Assembly (NCBI GenBank): GCA_963573305.1
Contig: OY754329.1
Coordinates: 135,147,422-135,211,421 of the forward strand
Direction: 5' to 3'
Origin: Pyrrhosoma nymphula
Taxonomy: Eukaryota > Arthropoda > Insecta > Odonata > Coenagrionidae
DNA: 64,000 nucleotides
The position numbers were made by a program, and so were the translations under genes. The notes below the pieces were generated by a model, which was given only the letters and a program-made list of their open reading frames with translations, ran no database searches and was not told the DNA's origin. Shown one piece after another: positions 1-11,353 of the stretch (the first letter of the stretch is position 1; the number at the start of each line of letters is the position of its first letter).

Positions 1-1309
1 AAAAAATATATTTTACTTTCGAAATAGAGTATCCGCATTGAATATCTCAAAATAATAGAGAGGAACATTCGAATAGATAGTTCGATCAAAAAGGTTAAAA
101 TTCGATCTGGAATGTTTATAGATTCACAGGGGATGTGATATTGAATTTCAATTTCCTTTCATCTCCTGAGTCATTCAAATGGATGTTCACGGTAAATTGC
201 GGCAGGATCGCGTGCTCCAAAAGACTTTCTTCCTCCATTTCGAAAACGGGGTATAAGTGAGCCAGCTCATGCATCTTTGAAAAATAAGCCATCAACTATT
301 GACACAGCGATTGTGCAACGGACTCTCCCGCGGTTCGCCTCTCCACGTCAAACGCGTCGCACGACTCCGAAAACAGAGGACATGATTCGTCGATGGAAAA
401 GCCAGGGTTGAGAGGAATATACGCAAGAAGGAAATATCTTCCCCACAAGAGATCGAGTACTGACATTTGCGTTAATATTCCACCTTGAATTCCGATGGAG
501 GAAAAACTGAAATGGGCGCAATGTTTCACACAATAGACATTTATAACACATATTTCCTTTCAGGAAATGAGATTAGACAAAATAATGAAATACAAAAATA
601 TTGCAATGCTACAGGCTCGATTTTATAAGAGTTTCATTTGCATCAGCAATTTTATCGGTATATTTATTGATATTCCAACAAATGGGTCTCTCTTTTCAAT
701 AGCCAATTTCAAAGATAATGAATGATGTGTTAGTAAATGACAGTTGACTCTTTATACCACGTTAATTCAGTCAGTAAATGAAAACAGCTGCTCAATATGA
801 AAAATTCAATCCGATAAGCAGATCGCAAGTTATTCCCCCGATTCAGTACGGCTTACGAGAAGATTATTATTTAATTTGCAAGAGACAACCTTATTGCACT
901 TGAATAAACCATTTTAAATATTCATGGAACAAAGAGTGTACTGTAATAACCATCAAGGAAGACCGGGAACTGAATGTGCCATACAAATCATGAGAGTTCT
1001 GAACATTTTATCACAGCGGTTAGTTGAAGAAAGTAGAACTAAGTTAATAGCTACAGTAAGGCATTGTTCGGATTGATGACCGCTGATGATTTAGTTATAT
1101 TTCAACCTCCTGCAAAAAAAAATTAAATGCGGATATTCCTTAAAAAAGAAACCTTGCATGACGGTAGAGCGAGAGGATATAGAGAAAGGTGGATCAAGAA
1201 AGAAGACAGCATATAAGGGCATGGAGAAGCGGTGGCGACACAAGAAGATGACCCTGATGGCCACATCAAACTCCTCCCCACTCCTCTACCGTCCACTTAG
1301 GCCGTCTTC
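1..1309. other. AT-rich non-coding stretch
   Basis: No recognisable gene or repeat. The only item of note is a minus-strand open stretch of about 70 codons ending near 299. It is preceded by an acceptor-like CCCATTTCAG and could be a terminal exon, but it matches nothing I know. Confidence 0.5.
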
Positions 1310-2125
1310 AAGAAAATGAGGGAGAGCAAAGAGAGCAAGGAAGGAGAGAGAGGGAGAGAGAGAGAGACGGGGAGGGAGGAGGACGATATGAGCTCCCAGC
1401 ACTCTGGGCTAATTGTTTGGGACGCGTGTTGCAAGGTCACCTCAAGTGATTCGTGCTCTCACCGAAGGATAGGGGAAGAGGAATGGGTAGACTTGAGATA
1501 TAGGCGCCGCCCTGCGCTTAAGAAGGAACGGGGGGAGAGAGTTCAAAAGAGAAGGGGTAAAGGGGTTAGCGGCGTTGAAGACTCAGTCCTTGGTGGTTGT
1601 GTTTGTGAGCCAACCCTCCCGGGGGAAATCATTGGCAGGGAGATGGAGTGGAAGCAGGGAAAGGGACGGGATGGAAGAATAAGAAAAAGAACGGAGGAAA
1701 GAGAGATAAGGAAGAGAGCATTGAAGACGGGAGGGAGATAAAATTGAGGAGGAGGAGAAAATATTTTTTCCACTCCCTTCGGCCCGGGATACGGCAAGAC
1801 GGAGTAGGGTTGTACCCTGCGTGGCGCGGGCCATGGCTTGGGGCAGGGCGGGAGAAAACCTAAATAAGGGGTACAAAGCGTACGGTGGCGGAGGGGGAGG
1901 GAAGCGGGGAACGAGGAAAGGCGTAGGGTGGGTGAGAGAGGGGAGGGTAACGGTTTGTCAAGCACGAAGATGGAGATTGGTGGAAAAGCAGGGAGTAAGC
2001 GTAAGAGGGAGGTTAGGGATAGAAATCCAGCCACCAGACAATCTCTTAAATCGCCCTGGGAGGAATTGGGGGAGTGGGTTTAAGGGGGGTCGCTGGGAAG
2101 AGATCGGGGAAGGAGAATCGCAAGA
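1310..2125 (+). repeat. purine-rich low-complexity block
   Basis: The plus strand is dominated by G and A runs such as GGGAGAGAGAGAGAC for about 800 bases, more GC-rich than its surroundings. Apparent reading frames here exist because purine-only sequence lacks TAA, TAG and TGA in some frames; their translations are Arg/Gly/Glu-rich or Pro/Ser/Leu-rich. I see no domain, so I treat this as a structural or low-complexity tract rather than a gene. Similar plus-strand purine blocks occur near 15.95, 21.5, 57.8 and 59.8 kb. Confidence 0.75.
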
Positions 2126-2324
2126 AAGGAATGTTGAGGAATGGGCGGAGAGATCTTTCCAGAAACGCCATGCGTGCGCGTGTCTACGTGATCGAGAGTG
2201 TTTGGCAATATTAATAATATCCCAGTGAGGCGGACGCGATTTATTGCTCAACGAGTCGATATAGAGTAAGAACGCATGGGAATGGCCATCGAGAGGACGA
2301 GTCGGTGGGAATTGGGTTGGCGTG

Positions 2325-2492
2325 TTGGCTATAGTAGTTTTTGCCTATACTAGTGGACTCTGGTTCGAATCCTGGAGGTCAACGGCCTGCTGCGATGGAA
2401 ACACCGGTTCTTGCTCGGTCAAGTTGGGCTCCGTTCAAATTCGGAATGGGTGTCCAACCTATTCGGCAGAGTGCTGTTGCCGCTATTCACAG
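2325..2492 (+). repeat. SINE with tRNA-like and 5S-like parts
   Basis: A Pol III B-box-like GGTTCGAATCC sits at about 2362. It is followed directly by a stretch resembling the 5' half of 5S rRNA (GATGGAAACACCGGTTC at 2395-2411) and by GGAATGGGTG near 2443. The tail GAGTGCTGTTGCC near 2470 is shared with the minus-strand element at 59.2-59.4 kb. In that copy the same 5S-like head is longer and includes AAAGTTAAGCA, so this copy carries an internal deletion. The shared head and tail show a dispersed family rather than a chance match. Confidence 0.6.
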
Positions 2493-5400
2493 GAGATCGC
2501 TCGCGAACTATCTCAGGGATAAGCGACTCCAACTTAAGCAATTAGTATCCGCTTTGTATTTCACTCTCTCGTCACTGGTTGCTCTTGTGTACCCATCAAA
2601 AAGCTTCCGATTGGACTAGATGACACAACGTAACCTTTTTGAACCTGATATTTTACTCAATAAATAAAATTGTCATGATTTCACATTTTAAATCATTTAA
2701 GTATATTTTTATAGAAACAAATAAAACATCCGTTAAGGAAGTAAAGCATTGACACAATTGTGCGCACCAGGTCTCAAATCGAATAAAACTGCATGAAAAT
2801 GATGTCATTTTCAAACACTTTAATGCTAAATCTAAAATTAGTACTTTTTTCAGTGCTGATAATGACAACGCCTCATTATATTTTTATTTTTTCTTTCAAA
2901 TGGCCGATTTACTCCACTGCATTCTTGATATTTTCTGAGTGATTTTGGTTTATATTTTCCGTAGCTTTATTATGTTACTCATATACTGATTACAGTGTAA
3001 TCACATTCGTTAATTTAACATAAAACCCATAGCCATCATCTGGAATTATGTTATTCTCTCCATACGCAATGCGATCGCTTCCTACCTTGTTCATAAGCTC
3101 AATCTCAACCGTCTTCAGCTGCGATCCTAAGCTATATTCCTACATTTAGTGAGATACGGCCTTTTAACTGTGGGAATAACTTACGTACAGACGAATCGGT
3201 CGGATTTCAACTTATAGTCTCCTTTGGAGTCGGCCCCGAATTATTCCAGTGACAAAAATAGTGTTTACAAACAGGTTTTATGGGCAATGTCAAATGGCGC
3301 ATCGCTCTATGATTCCCACTGCCCACCGTAATCTCCCTTTTCTCCCAAAACCTGTTACCCTTCCAACCCTCCACAGATCCCCCGGGTAAGGCGAAAGCTA
3401 GGAACCGGCTGTGGTTGTAAACCCCTCAGCTTTTTGCTGCACTAAGGTGCCCACCGTAATGATCTCCTGCCAATCATCCAAACCGCTCACACACCGACAT
3501 CAAGGACACCTTCGTACTTGAAGCGTTTGCCGAAGTAGATCGCCTGTTGATGACAATGTTGGTGCCTTAACTGCTCTCGTAAGATGAGACGAATATTAAA
3601 GAAAAGATTAGAAGGCGTCAAGGCGCAGGAGCATGAGAACTTTTCTTATTGGAAAATGATTGTCTCTACTAAAAACATACATAGTTATCGCAGAAAATTT
3701 GTTCATTAATCTAACAAAAAACTCCGTGTTAATCTTTGCGAAAAATTGTTTTCGGTTCACAGGTGTTTAAGAAACCATAAAGATGACAACCGTTCAACTA
3801 ATATATGCTTTTGGTAGGTTAGCAGTGCAAATTTTCCCTTATATAGAGACGATTGAATATTTCTATATATTCAAATGCGCTATCTTTGCACGTGGTTCCA
3901 TCGTTTACTGCGAAATTTGCCGAAGGAATAAGTTCTGCTGAATTTGGACAGACTTCGGACTTTTGTCTGCCTAGAAACTGACCACTAAATCGTACTTCCT
4001 TTATAAATAGTGAAATACGATGAAGGAACTTATATGTACCCTTGTAGCCTATCAAGGGAAATACTCTTCATAAAGACGAGTTATAGTGGCTTCATAGAGA
4101 CCACTTTCCCCGCAACTAAGCCCTAAAATCTATCGGAAGGCGTGATTGGCTGTGCATAACTTGGGGTCTTTTAGAAGCCGAAAATCACGGATACTGAAAT
4201 AATCAGAACTTTCCACTATAAAGAGTTCACCGAAACTGGAGAAACAAAAATCGGCCTTTGACTAGATGCCCCAATACGGTAAGCAACTATGCTACCAAGG
4301 ATTTTAGACCATCATAGCAATATTCAGTGGATTTAAGGAAGATTGTAGATACTGTAATCATTTGAGAGACGGCAAATCTGAAGTATTCATTAGGAGAAGT
4401 TGAGCATGTGATTTCCCTTACGTCGAATACCATATATGACATCGCCTATGGATTTTAAGTTCCTGTAATACTCCCACGGAATTAATCCAATGGAATGAAA
4501 CAATTCACTACTGCTGCAGCGATGAAACAATACGTTCAACAGCGTTACACCAGTGATAATCAACGGCGATAGTATCATCAATCCGGGGGAAATTTTAAAT
4601 CTTTCGGCGGCAGTCAGAGTCACTGATGCGACAGGGAGATAAAACCCATACATTTAAACCGTTTACACCAAGTGTACGATAGATCGGTCGAATTTTCAAG
4701 TGATTTTGCAGAAACGATAAATCTATATTGGTTTTTGGCTTTCCTTTTATTGGTTTAAACAGTGTGATGTATAAAAATTTGCATTCCCATTATATGAAAA
4801 CTAATCATAAATATTTATGATATCTCCACCTGTCTTTCAATTTGCTTTAAAGTTACTCGTGTTCTTGGTTGTATGTTACTCAGGAAGTAGAATAGAACCA
4901 AGGCACAGTGGAAGAAATGCCCAATCTAGGCAGAAACAAATATTTTTTTAATTTTAGATCACGAAATGCTCTATATCATTTTATCGGTCAATCTACATAT
5001 GGAATATTTATATTGATTTACAAAATATTTTTTGATTGAAAACTGAGTTTTAACTTATAATCAATATTTTTAGGAAACTGAACGACAGACCCAAACCTCG
5101 TGGTTTGGCAATGGCTTTTAGCCTCTCGGCTGTAAAACGAATATTCTTCCTTTTTCTTACCCTAAGTCCCCAGGTCTTTAGTCTTTCATAATCCGACAGA
5201 TGAAGAGTCTTTTGCTTGGGGAGAGGGAAAGGGTTTATGGAGATACTTGGGGCTAAGGAAGGAGCTAACCATCAATGCCTGTCTTAACGAAATCAAGCCG
5301 CTCAAACTTGGTTCGCTGTCATCTATTTAGGTGGAGAAGAGGAAAATAAAAAAACATTTGAGCACTTTTTAATCTTTAACTGCAAACCATTACACTGTTA

Positions 5401-5589
5401 AACAGAAATAATACAGACATTCGGTATACTAATAGAGGATCTTAAAAACGGTGGTTAATAAACATTCAAAGAAGACAATAAGGGATGAATATTTTTGAAT
5501 AAGAGCAACTCACTGTAGAAGTATGCTAACAAAGAATATTATTTTCACCTATACGTAATTTCATGAGGTAGAAAAATCATCCACTCTTA
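2493..5589. other. unassigned AT-rich sequence
   Basis: No recognisable coding region, RNA gene or repeat. A minus-strand 87-codon open frame at 4390-4653 has no motif I recognise and no clear exon borders. Confidence 0.5.
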
Positions 5590-7845
5590 TTTATCAATAC
5601 TGGTGCCTATTCATTATCAGACATCGCGGAGCTCTCACTGTCACCAATCTCAACCTTTTCACTTTCTCCGGAGATAAATACGTCTGGTTCTTTTAATAAC
5701 TCCAGAAAGTCTGCAGGTAACCCGTTTTTCTTCCTTTTAGCTTTTTGGCGCATAGAAGAAATGACTGGATCTGAAGATAATAGCAGCATATTGAACACAT
5801 CTTCAATATTTGCGGCGCGAGATATCTTCCTAATATGTCTATTCCTATATTTTTATATCCTTGTTTCTTGATTCCAGTGCTTCTTCTGACAACTGACGGA
5901 TAGAGAGAATAGCTGACTCAATTATTTGGGCGCCGTGTATAAGTACTTTATGAACACTTGCAGGCATGAAATACCAGGGATACAATTTTACATAAAGATT
6001 TGCTGGATCAAGAGCATACAAATGAAATTTATCTGAGTTTATTGGGAACCCTATCGATATGGTTTTTAAAATAGTTCCACACCGTTGAATCAAACTGAAA
6101 TTAATATTGGTTATTTTAGACGAGAGTTCTGGATTTTGGAAGAAACGTCTCGCCGTATTCCTGTCATTCAAGGTCCCGCTACCGCCAGGATTAGGGTTGT
6201 CAACAAAGAGGCCCATTTCTAAATGAAAACGTTCTATAATTAGTCGTTGCTCTTTTTCAGAAGAGGCCTTTTCTTCTGCCGTTCTCACCTACCACTTTTT
6301 ATTTCAATCCTATAAGAAATATGAATCAGACACAATAAAACGAATCCATGCATGAAGTACCGAAAGTCCAAAACGATAAGTAGCAGGGTCCGATTCTGTT
6401 GTCCTATAAGATTCAATTTTGTTCATTTGGGTAGGCTTGGCTCCACACACGTAACAACTCTGGGATGAACCTCCTATCATGGCACTGCATACTTTTCCAT
6501 CCACCATCGCCATCACCAGATGTGGTGTCACTGAAACCGCTGCTCTGTTTACGGTGATCATCGTTGGCCTGAGAGATTTTATTTCTTTTTCAACCCAATC
6601 TATTTACCTTTGAATCATATTTTTTGTCTCTTTTTCGAAGATTATTTTAATTGGTTGGTAGAATTTTGTGGAGGATGGTCGTGGATTTTTACATTGAACT
6701 TGCCTGTTCTTCCCTCCTCGCTGCATTTGGTAAAGTTACAGGGGCACTAGGGAAATTACGAAAATGGATGAATCGCTTTGAGCGCTGTCCGAAGTTTCGT
6801 AGCGTTGTTATACTCGCTCTGACCACTGCTACAATCACAATCCCATGTAAATACCATAAACATTGTTGAACTTCTTCATCTTCCGGGTGCACTACCGCGT
6901 TGGTTGTTGTGGTGAGCACCACAACAACCAAAGCAGTAGTGCACCCGGAAGATGAAGAAGTTCAACTTAGAGCACCGTGAAAACCTTGGTTCTCACACCA
7001 CAAACATAGCTTTTCTGCCGATTGTACAATGTCGGAGAACAGCATTCTGCATTTGCGAAATGCGTGTGATCTTGTGGTCCACAAGAGCTCGCAATTTCAC
7101 AGTAGCAAATCTTTTTGTAACTTTTGTGCAATCTTTTGGAGGATAGCATTCCAATTTCATCTTTCTCAGTGAATCATAGGATGGATAAATATTACATCTT
7201 CTTTCCTTTGCCCCGTTCCTAATGCTGACGTACTGCGGTTTTGTGAGCTCGTTCTTTACAAAGAACGCCAATGCTTCCTCTCCGGTGTATGGTGTTGGTG
7301 GTAAAGGAGGCAATTTGTATGCCCTTTTCACTTTAGTAGGTCGACGGGTGGTGGTTTGGGTGATCCATTTTAGCAGAGCCGCAGCGTTCCGTTTCCCAGA
7401 TACATGAAGAGTATACTGGGCCACGAAGACGATTTCTTCTTCAGAGTGCGATTCTATAAACTGTCGCACTTTCTCCCATTTACCTCTGTCTGTACATCGG
7501 TGGAATATTTTTTTGGGCCTTCCCTTGGACTGTAAAAATGTCCTTCACTTTTTGAGGCACGGGTAACGGGTTCTGAAGCCACTTGTGATCTGTAGACAAA
7601 AAATTGTTATATCGCTTCCAACGTTTGGTATAATTGTAGAAAAACTTCTGTATAGCTTCCCTAACACACTGCTTAATATCTTCGGAGCACTCGCCTAACT
7701 TTAATTTCTGGATCACGTTAGCCAACAAAGAATGCTTCGCCTCGATGCTGTCGTGAAGAAGCTGGCAAAACTCTCCGTGCGTAACGGGAGCGCTCGGCAT
7801 GGCACCTAAAAATTCACCACATAATTTATTCCACACCTTTCCGTA
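5590..7845 (-). pseudogene. Transib-family DNA transposase relic (RAG1-like)
   Basis: Read on the minus strand, consecutive segments match the Transib transposase in order. An N-terminal part lies at 7836-6993 and includes the family-typical NIYPSYDSLRK region. A first acidic motif relic, DCDCSSGQS, is near 6845-6821. NPRPSSTKFYQPIKI is near 6690-6640. MVDGKVC is at about 6507-6487, the zinc-binding CYVCGAKP near 6457-6435 and HAWIR near 6354. NTARRFFQNPELSS and LYPWYFMP follow, then QLSEEALESRNKDIK at about 5900-5850, then NMLLLSSDPVISSMR. The last block corresponds to the region that carries the final acidic catalytic residue in RAG1/Transib. Transib transposases cut and paste with a DDE active site and share ancestry with RAG1. 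This copy is dead: several frames are needed, stops interrupt it and a palindrome lies inside it. I could not place its terminal inverted repeats. Family assignment is from memory of conserved blocks, not a search. Confidence 0.88.
6865..6966. repeat. 102-bp near-perfect palindrome inside the Transib relic
   Basis: Two arms of 50 bases, starting GTTGAACTTCTTCATC and ending in its complement, meet at a 2-base spacer (AG). Only about two mismatches separate them. It lies between the N-terminal Transib block and the first acidic motif and is not part of the normal transposase coding sequence. Such a palindrome could form a cruciform in DNA or a hairpin in RNA. It may also be an assembly or fold-back artefact. 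Confidence 0.9.
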
Positions 7846-8265
7846 CTAAATCCTTTCACAGCTGAGATTAGGAATAGTCTTTGCATACATTCTCACCTAA
7901 ATAAACTTGTGGTTCGTTGAGACTCACTTTGTAAGACCAATCAAATATAAGAAAACTAAAAATAAAACATGAAATCTTACAAGGGTTGCTTAAAAGTATG
8001 AACAACAATTATAAATGGACAAGAGAATAATAATTATGGTGTTATATCATAGCAAATACCTTAAAATTAATACCCGAGTCGAAGAAAACATTTTGTAGCA
8101 CTATGCACCAAACTGCAAGCTCTTCACTTCACTGTCAAAATGAGGCTGAGCACGGTCGAAAACTTTTCTGAGCAGAAATGGTTATTTTGAATGGCCCTAA
8201 CGGTGATATTATTTAGAGAATAGTGACCTTAAGAGCGAGTAAGGATCCCCCCACTATCTAGGGAT
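7846..8265. other. flank of the Transib relic
   Basis: Probably 5' untranslated or terminal sequence of the minus-strand Transib copy, plus unique sequence. I cannot define a boundary. No other feature seen. Confidence 0.35.
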
Positions 8266-9925
8266 AAAGCTGTGTCCAAACTCGTTAGGCATTAGGGAGC
8301 ATGGATTTGGCTACCTAAATTTTGGGCAGCTAACAGAAAGGGAGCTTGAGTTTGGACCATAGAGTTATTAAATACTCTAAGGTTTGGACGCCCTTAGCAA
8401 GTGTCGCCATCTGCTGAGCTCGAAGCAAACGAAGGACAAGGGAAATACGGAATACGATAATGTTTTGAACATATGACCCTCATAAGTGCCGTTTGAAATT
8501 TGATTGCGATTATAATACATTTTCTCATTATTTTCGTTGTTTCGCAATATTATGTGGTTAATTCGTAACATTGAGATTAATATAGTTAGATTCCGTGAGT
8601 TACAGAGTACAGTATAGCACGTACTTATAGCTTTTGATCAATGTGTTTTTATCGTTCTAAGTTCGTGGTTTTTATCAATGTTTCCTTTTGGTAGATAGCG
8701 ATTCGTGTTGGACTGAGCAGTTTAGTAAATTTGTGATTGTGTATTTATCCGTGTCTTTTAGCAGTATAAAGCACGTATTTTTAGTTTTTGTTCTTTGTGC
8801 TTATATTAACTTTCGCCGCTATGGCAGATAAAGATTCGTGTTGGACTGAGCAGATCATTGCGTTTGTGATCGTGTAGGTAATTGCTTCAATTCGAATTTT
8901 CTATTATCCCTGCACTGTTCTTTCCTTTTTTGTGAATTATTAATAAGTCTGTTTACGGTGATACCCAGCCACCGCATGATGTCCATTAATTATTTAGTAT
9001 TGGGCACCCTTTGTATGTTCATTAGATGCAGTGACATCCATATGGAGGCCACGAAATGATGTTCAATGGAAATGATGTAAAATAAATCTTAATAATATTA
9101 ATTACTTCTATGTACAATCTCCTAACGGTACAGGAGCTTCGTATACGCAGTCATAAAAATTATCTTTTGCTTACTATAATTAAAGGCTTTGGTTTTAGGT
9201 AAATGGAGTTTGAAGAAGTTTGAAGGAGAAGTAAGAAGTATTGTGGGGAAGAACTATTATAGCTTGCCGTTTTTTGAGTGTTGTAGTTACTTTTTAGTTT
9301 CGTTAAAAACTTGCAACATTGTAGACTTTATTCAGACGCGTAGGGGTAGTTTTATGTTAGTTTATATTTTTAGTTTAGACCCGCCTTCTCCTTCCTAGCC
9401 ATAATTAACTGTTCGGTTGATTGATTCGTTACTCCCAAAGACGAAATTTCAATTTTAACAATAGCTAACATGCGCAAGACAATATAAAAAATCTGATTTG
9501 TAAACGCTCAAAATACTTCCCCGCTATGACACCTATATATTCTGTCTCACTCATTGATATGAAGGTCTCTGTCTGTTTGTTGCTTCCGAAGATGAAATTT
9601 ATAACAAATCAATCTAACATTTATCATTCATTTAATATATTCATAATAACTCACGCCTTTCCATTCAAAAGAAATTCACTCCCCGCCATATTCACTGCAA
9701 TTCCACTCATTCCACTACTTTTCACGCTTTTACCACTCGGAATTATGGGAAATTCAAAATGGTGGCAGATTTAGGAAGGACTTGTTGTTGCCTAAATCTG
9801 GCGACTGATTTGGCTGCCCAAATCCGCTCCCTTATGCTGCCTAACGAGTTTGGACACACTTCAAGATGGCGTCCTCCCTAAATTTCCGGATTTAGGTACC
9901 TAACTGGCGAGTTTGGACACGGCTT
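8266..9925. mobile_element. putative TIR DNA transposon, non-autonomous
   Basis: The left end carries GTGTCCAAACTCGTTAGGCA (8272-8291) followed by TTAGGGAGC. The right end carries the inverted form GCTCCCTTATGC, then TGCCTAACGAGTTTGGACAC, ending at 9856. A second inverted copy, GCGAGTTTGGACACGGCTT, lies at 9907-9925. The left end has its own internal inverted copy, GGAGCTTGAGTTTGGAC, at 8341-8357, so both ends have repeated subterminal units. No transposase is preserved: the interior is AT-rich with only short frames. The target-site duplication and superfamily are unresolved; PIF/Harbinger-like is possible but not shown. Confidence 0.55.
8590..8880 (+). repeat. degenerate internal duplication
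   Basis: GATTCGTGTTGGACTGAGCAG occurs at about 8700 and again at about 8835. The surrounding text (CACGTACTTATAG / CACGTATTTTTAG, then TTTGTGAT.GTGTA) is also shared, giving two diverged units about 135 bases apart. The second contains ATGGCAGATAAAGATTCG, which would open a very short frame. It lies inside the putative element at 8266-9925 and may be a relic of its coding or 5' region. Confidence 0.6.
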
Positions 9926-11278
9926 AAGTTTAAAGCCTAAAATTGCCCCTACCATAAAGTCGGCTTTCCCACTTTTTTCCGCCTAGATCCTGGATTGCGC
10001 CCACTGTGCAAGGGCGCGATCACAGTTCTCGATAACGTGTGCGCTAGCGTTATCTTTATTTTTAAATTGCACCATGAGAGCGAAAACGTGATCGTAACTC
10101 TCCGAATTGCGTCGGGTGCTTTAAATCACTTGTTTTAATTGATTTAGTGCGTTCTTAGGACTGTAACTGTGAGAATTTCCCTACCTACTATAGCGGTTTG
10201 AGTATTCGATAACGATAACGACAACGTAAAAGAAAGAACCACGATCCCGCCCCTGGTGTGGTCATATTTAATATGAATTACATATTCAGATGAATAACAA
10301 TGAGTAGGCTGGATTTTTTCTTGGAAAAGGTACTTTTTTACGAGCATAACACACAAGTTGTATAAAAAAGTATTAAGTCATGAGGGGCGATCATAGAATT
10401 GAAATCAGTTGGCTGACAACTGGGAGGAGGGTGCCCGGGAAAGTGATTTGTAGAGTTTTCGATGGATGCTGCTAGAATGGTCGTGCTTAGGTCGACCTTT
10501 TCATGCTCACTCCTGGGTAACTGCCAAACGTTCCCCAAACCAAAATCTTGGCGAACCTTTCCTCTGAAAAACGATCGCCTTGGGATACATAAGGAGATAA
10601 AGTGCATAACGTCAGAAGAACGGGTTTTATTTCTTCCTTACAGGGAAAGCGACCAGCGATACGAGGTTCTAACCATGCATAATATATTTTTAGAGCCTTT
10701 TCTTACACAAGAAGGATCGTGCGTAAACCCGCATATTAAGGCAAAAATGGAATCTACTCCCAGAAATGAAAAAATGAGCACCTACTTGGAAACTTAACTT
10801 TGTAATGAGGCACTGAGTGATCTTGAAGCCTAAATGAAGTGTAACAAAATAATGTGCATTTTCACTCAATCTGTTTTATCACGCCTGTTCAACTAGTAAT
10901 ATTTTTTTAAATTTTGGAATCCATATGGCAAATTCATTTCTAATAGATAGTCACTCTTGAGTAGAATATATTAATATTCGATTGTATTTCTCATTTTTCA
11001 TCCATTTTGTGGAGATGTCATATTGCCATCCATTTTATCCAAAAGGGCTTACTTACTAACTTCCTTTCAGCCTTCAAAATTCCTTTGCTCTTTTATAAGC
11101 TTTTACTCTTAAAAACATTTCGCTATAAATTTCAGGACTCGAATGTTCGAATGTTCACCACATGAAACTAACCACCTCACTTGAGCTACAGGGAATATTA
11201 ACAATACGGGAGCATCATAAGAAAAACATGGCAGCATATCAAGATAGGAGTTGGAAATAAAACGTCGCTTTTTACATT
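9926..11278. other. unassigned sequence
   Basis: No recognised gene. Open frames at 10338-10607 (minus) and 10462-10797 (plus) overlap each other and show no known domain. Confidence 0.45.
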
Positions 11279-11353
11279 CCACACACAAACTTTATTGACG
11301 GGCCACACACACTTTATTTCGACCATGGTTTCGACAATTAATTGTCATTATTA
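11279..11353 (-). repeat. decayed PLE terminal fragment with hammerhead-like layout
   Basis: Read on the minus strand: AATAAT, then the self-complementary GACAATTAATTGTC (11346-11333), then GAAACC (11332-11327). The conserved CTGATGA of a hammerhead core would fall where ATAATAA now stands, three substitutions away. The hairpin and GAAAC remain intact. The layout matches the better-preserved copies at 34.26, 41.8, 54.85 and 63.4 kb. Confidence 0.45.

Noticed and set aside
1316..2228. Several open frames of 70-163 codons on both strands
   Set aside because: They lie in a purine-rich tract where stops are rare by composition; translations are low complexity and overlap on opposite strands.
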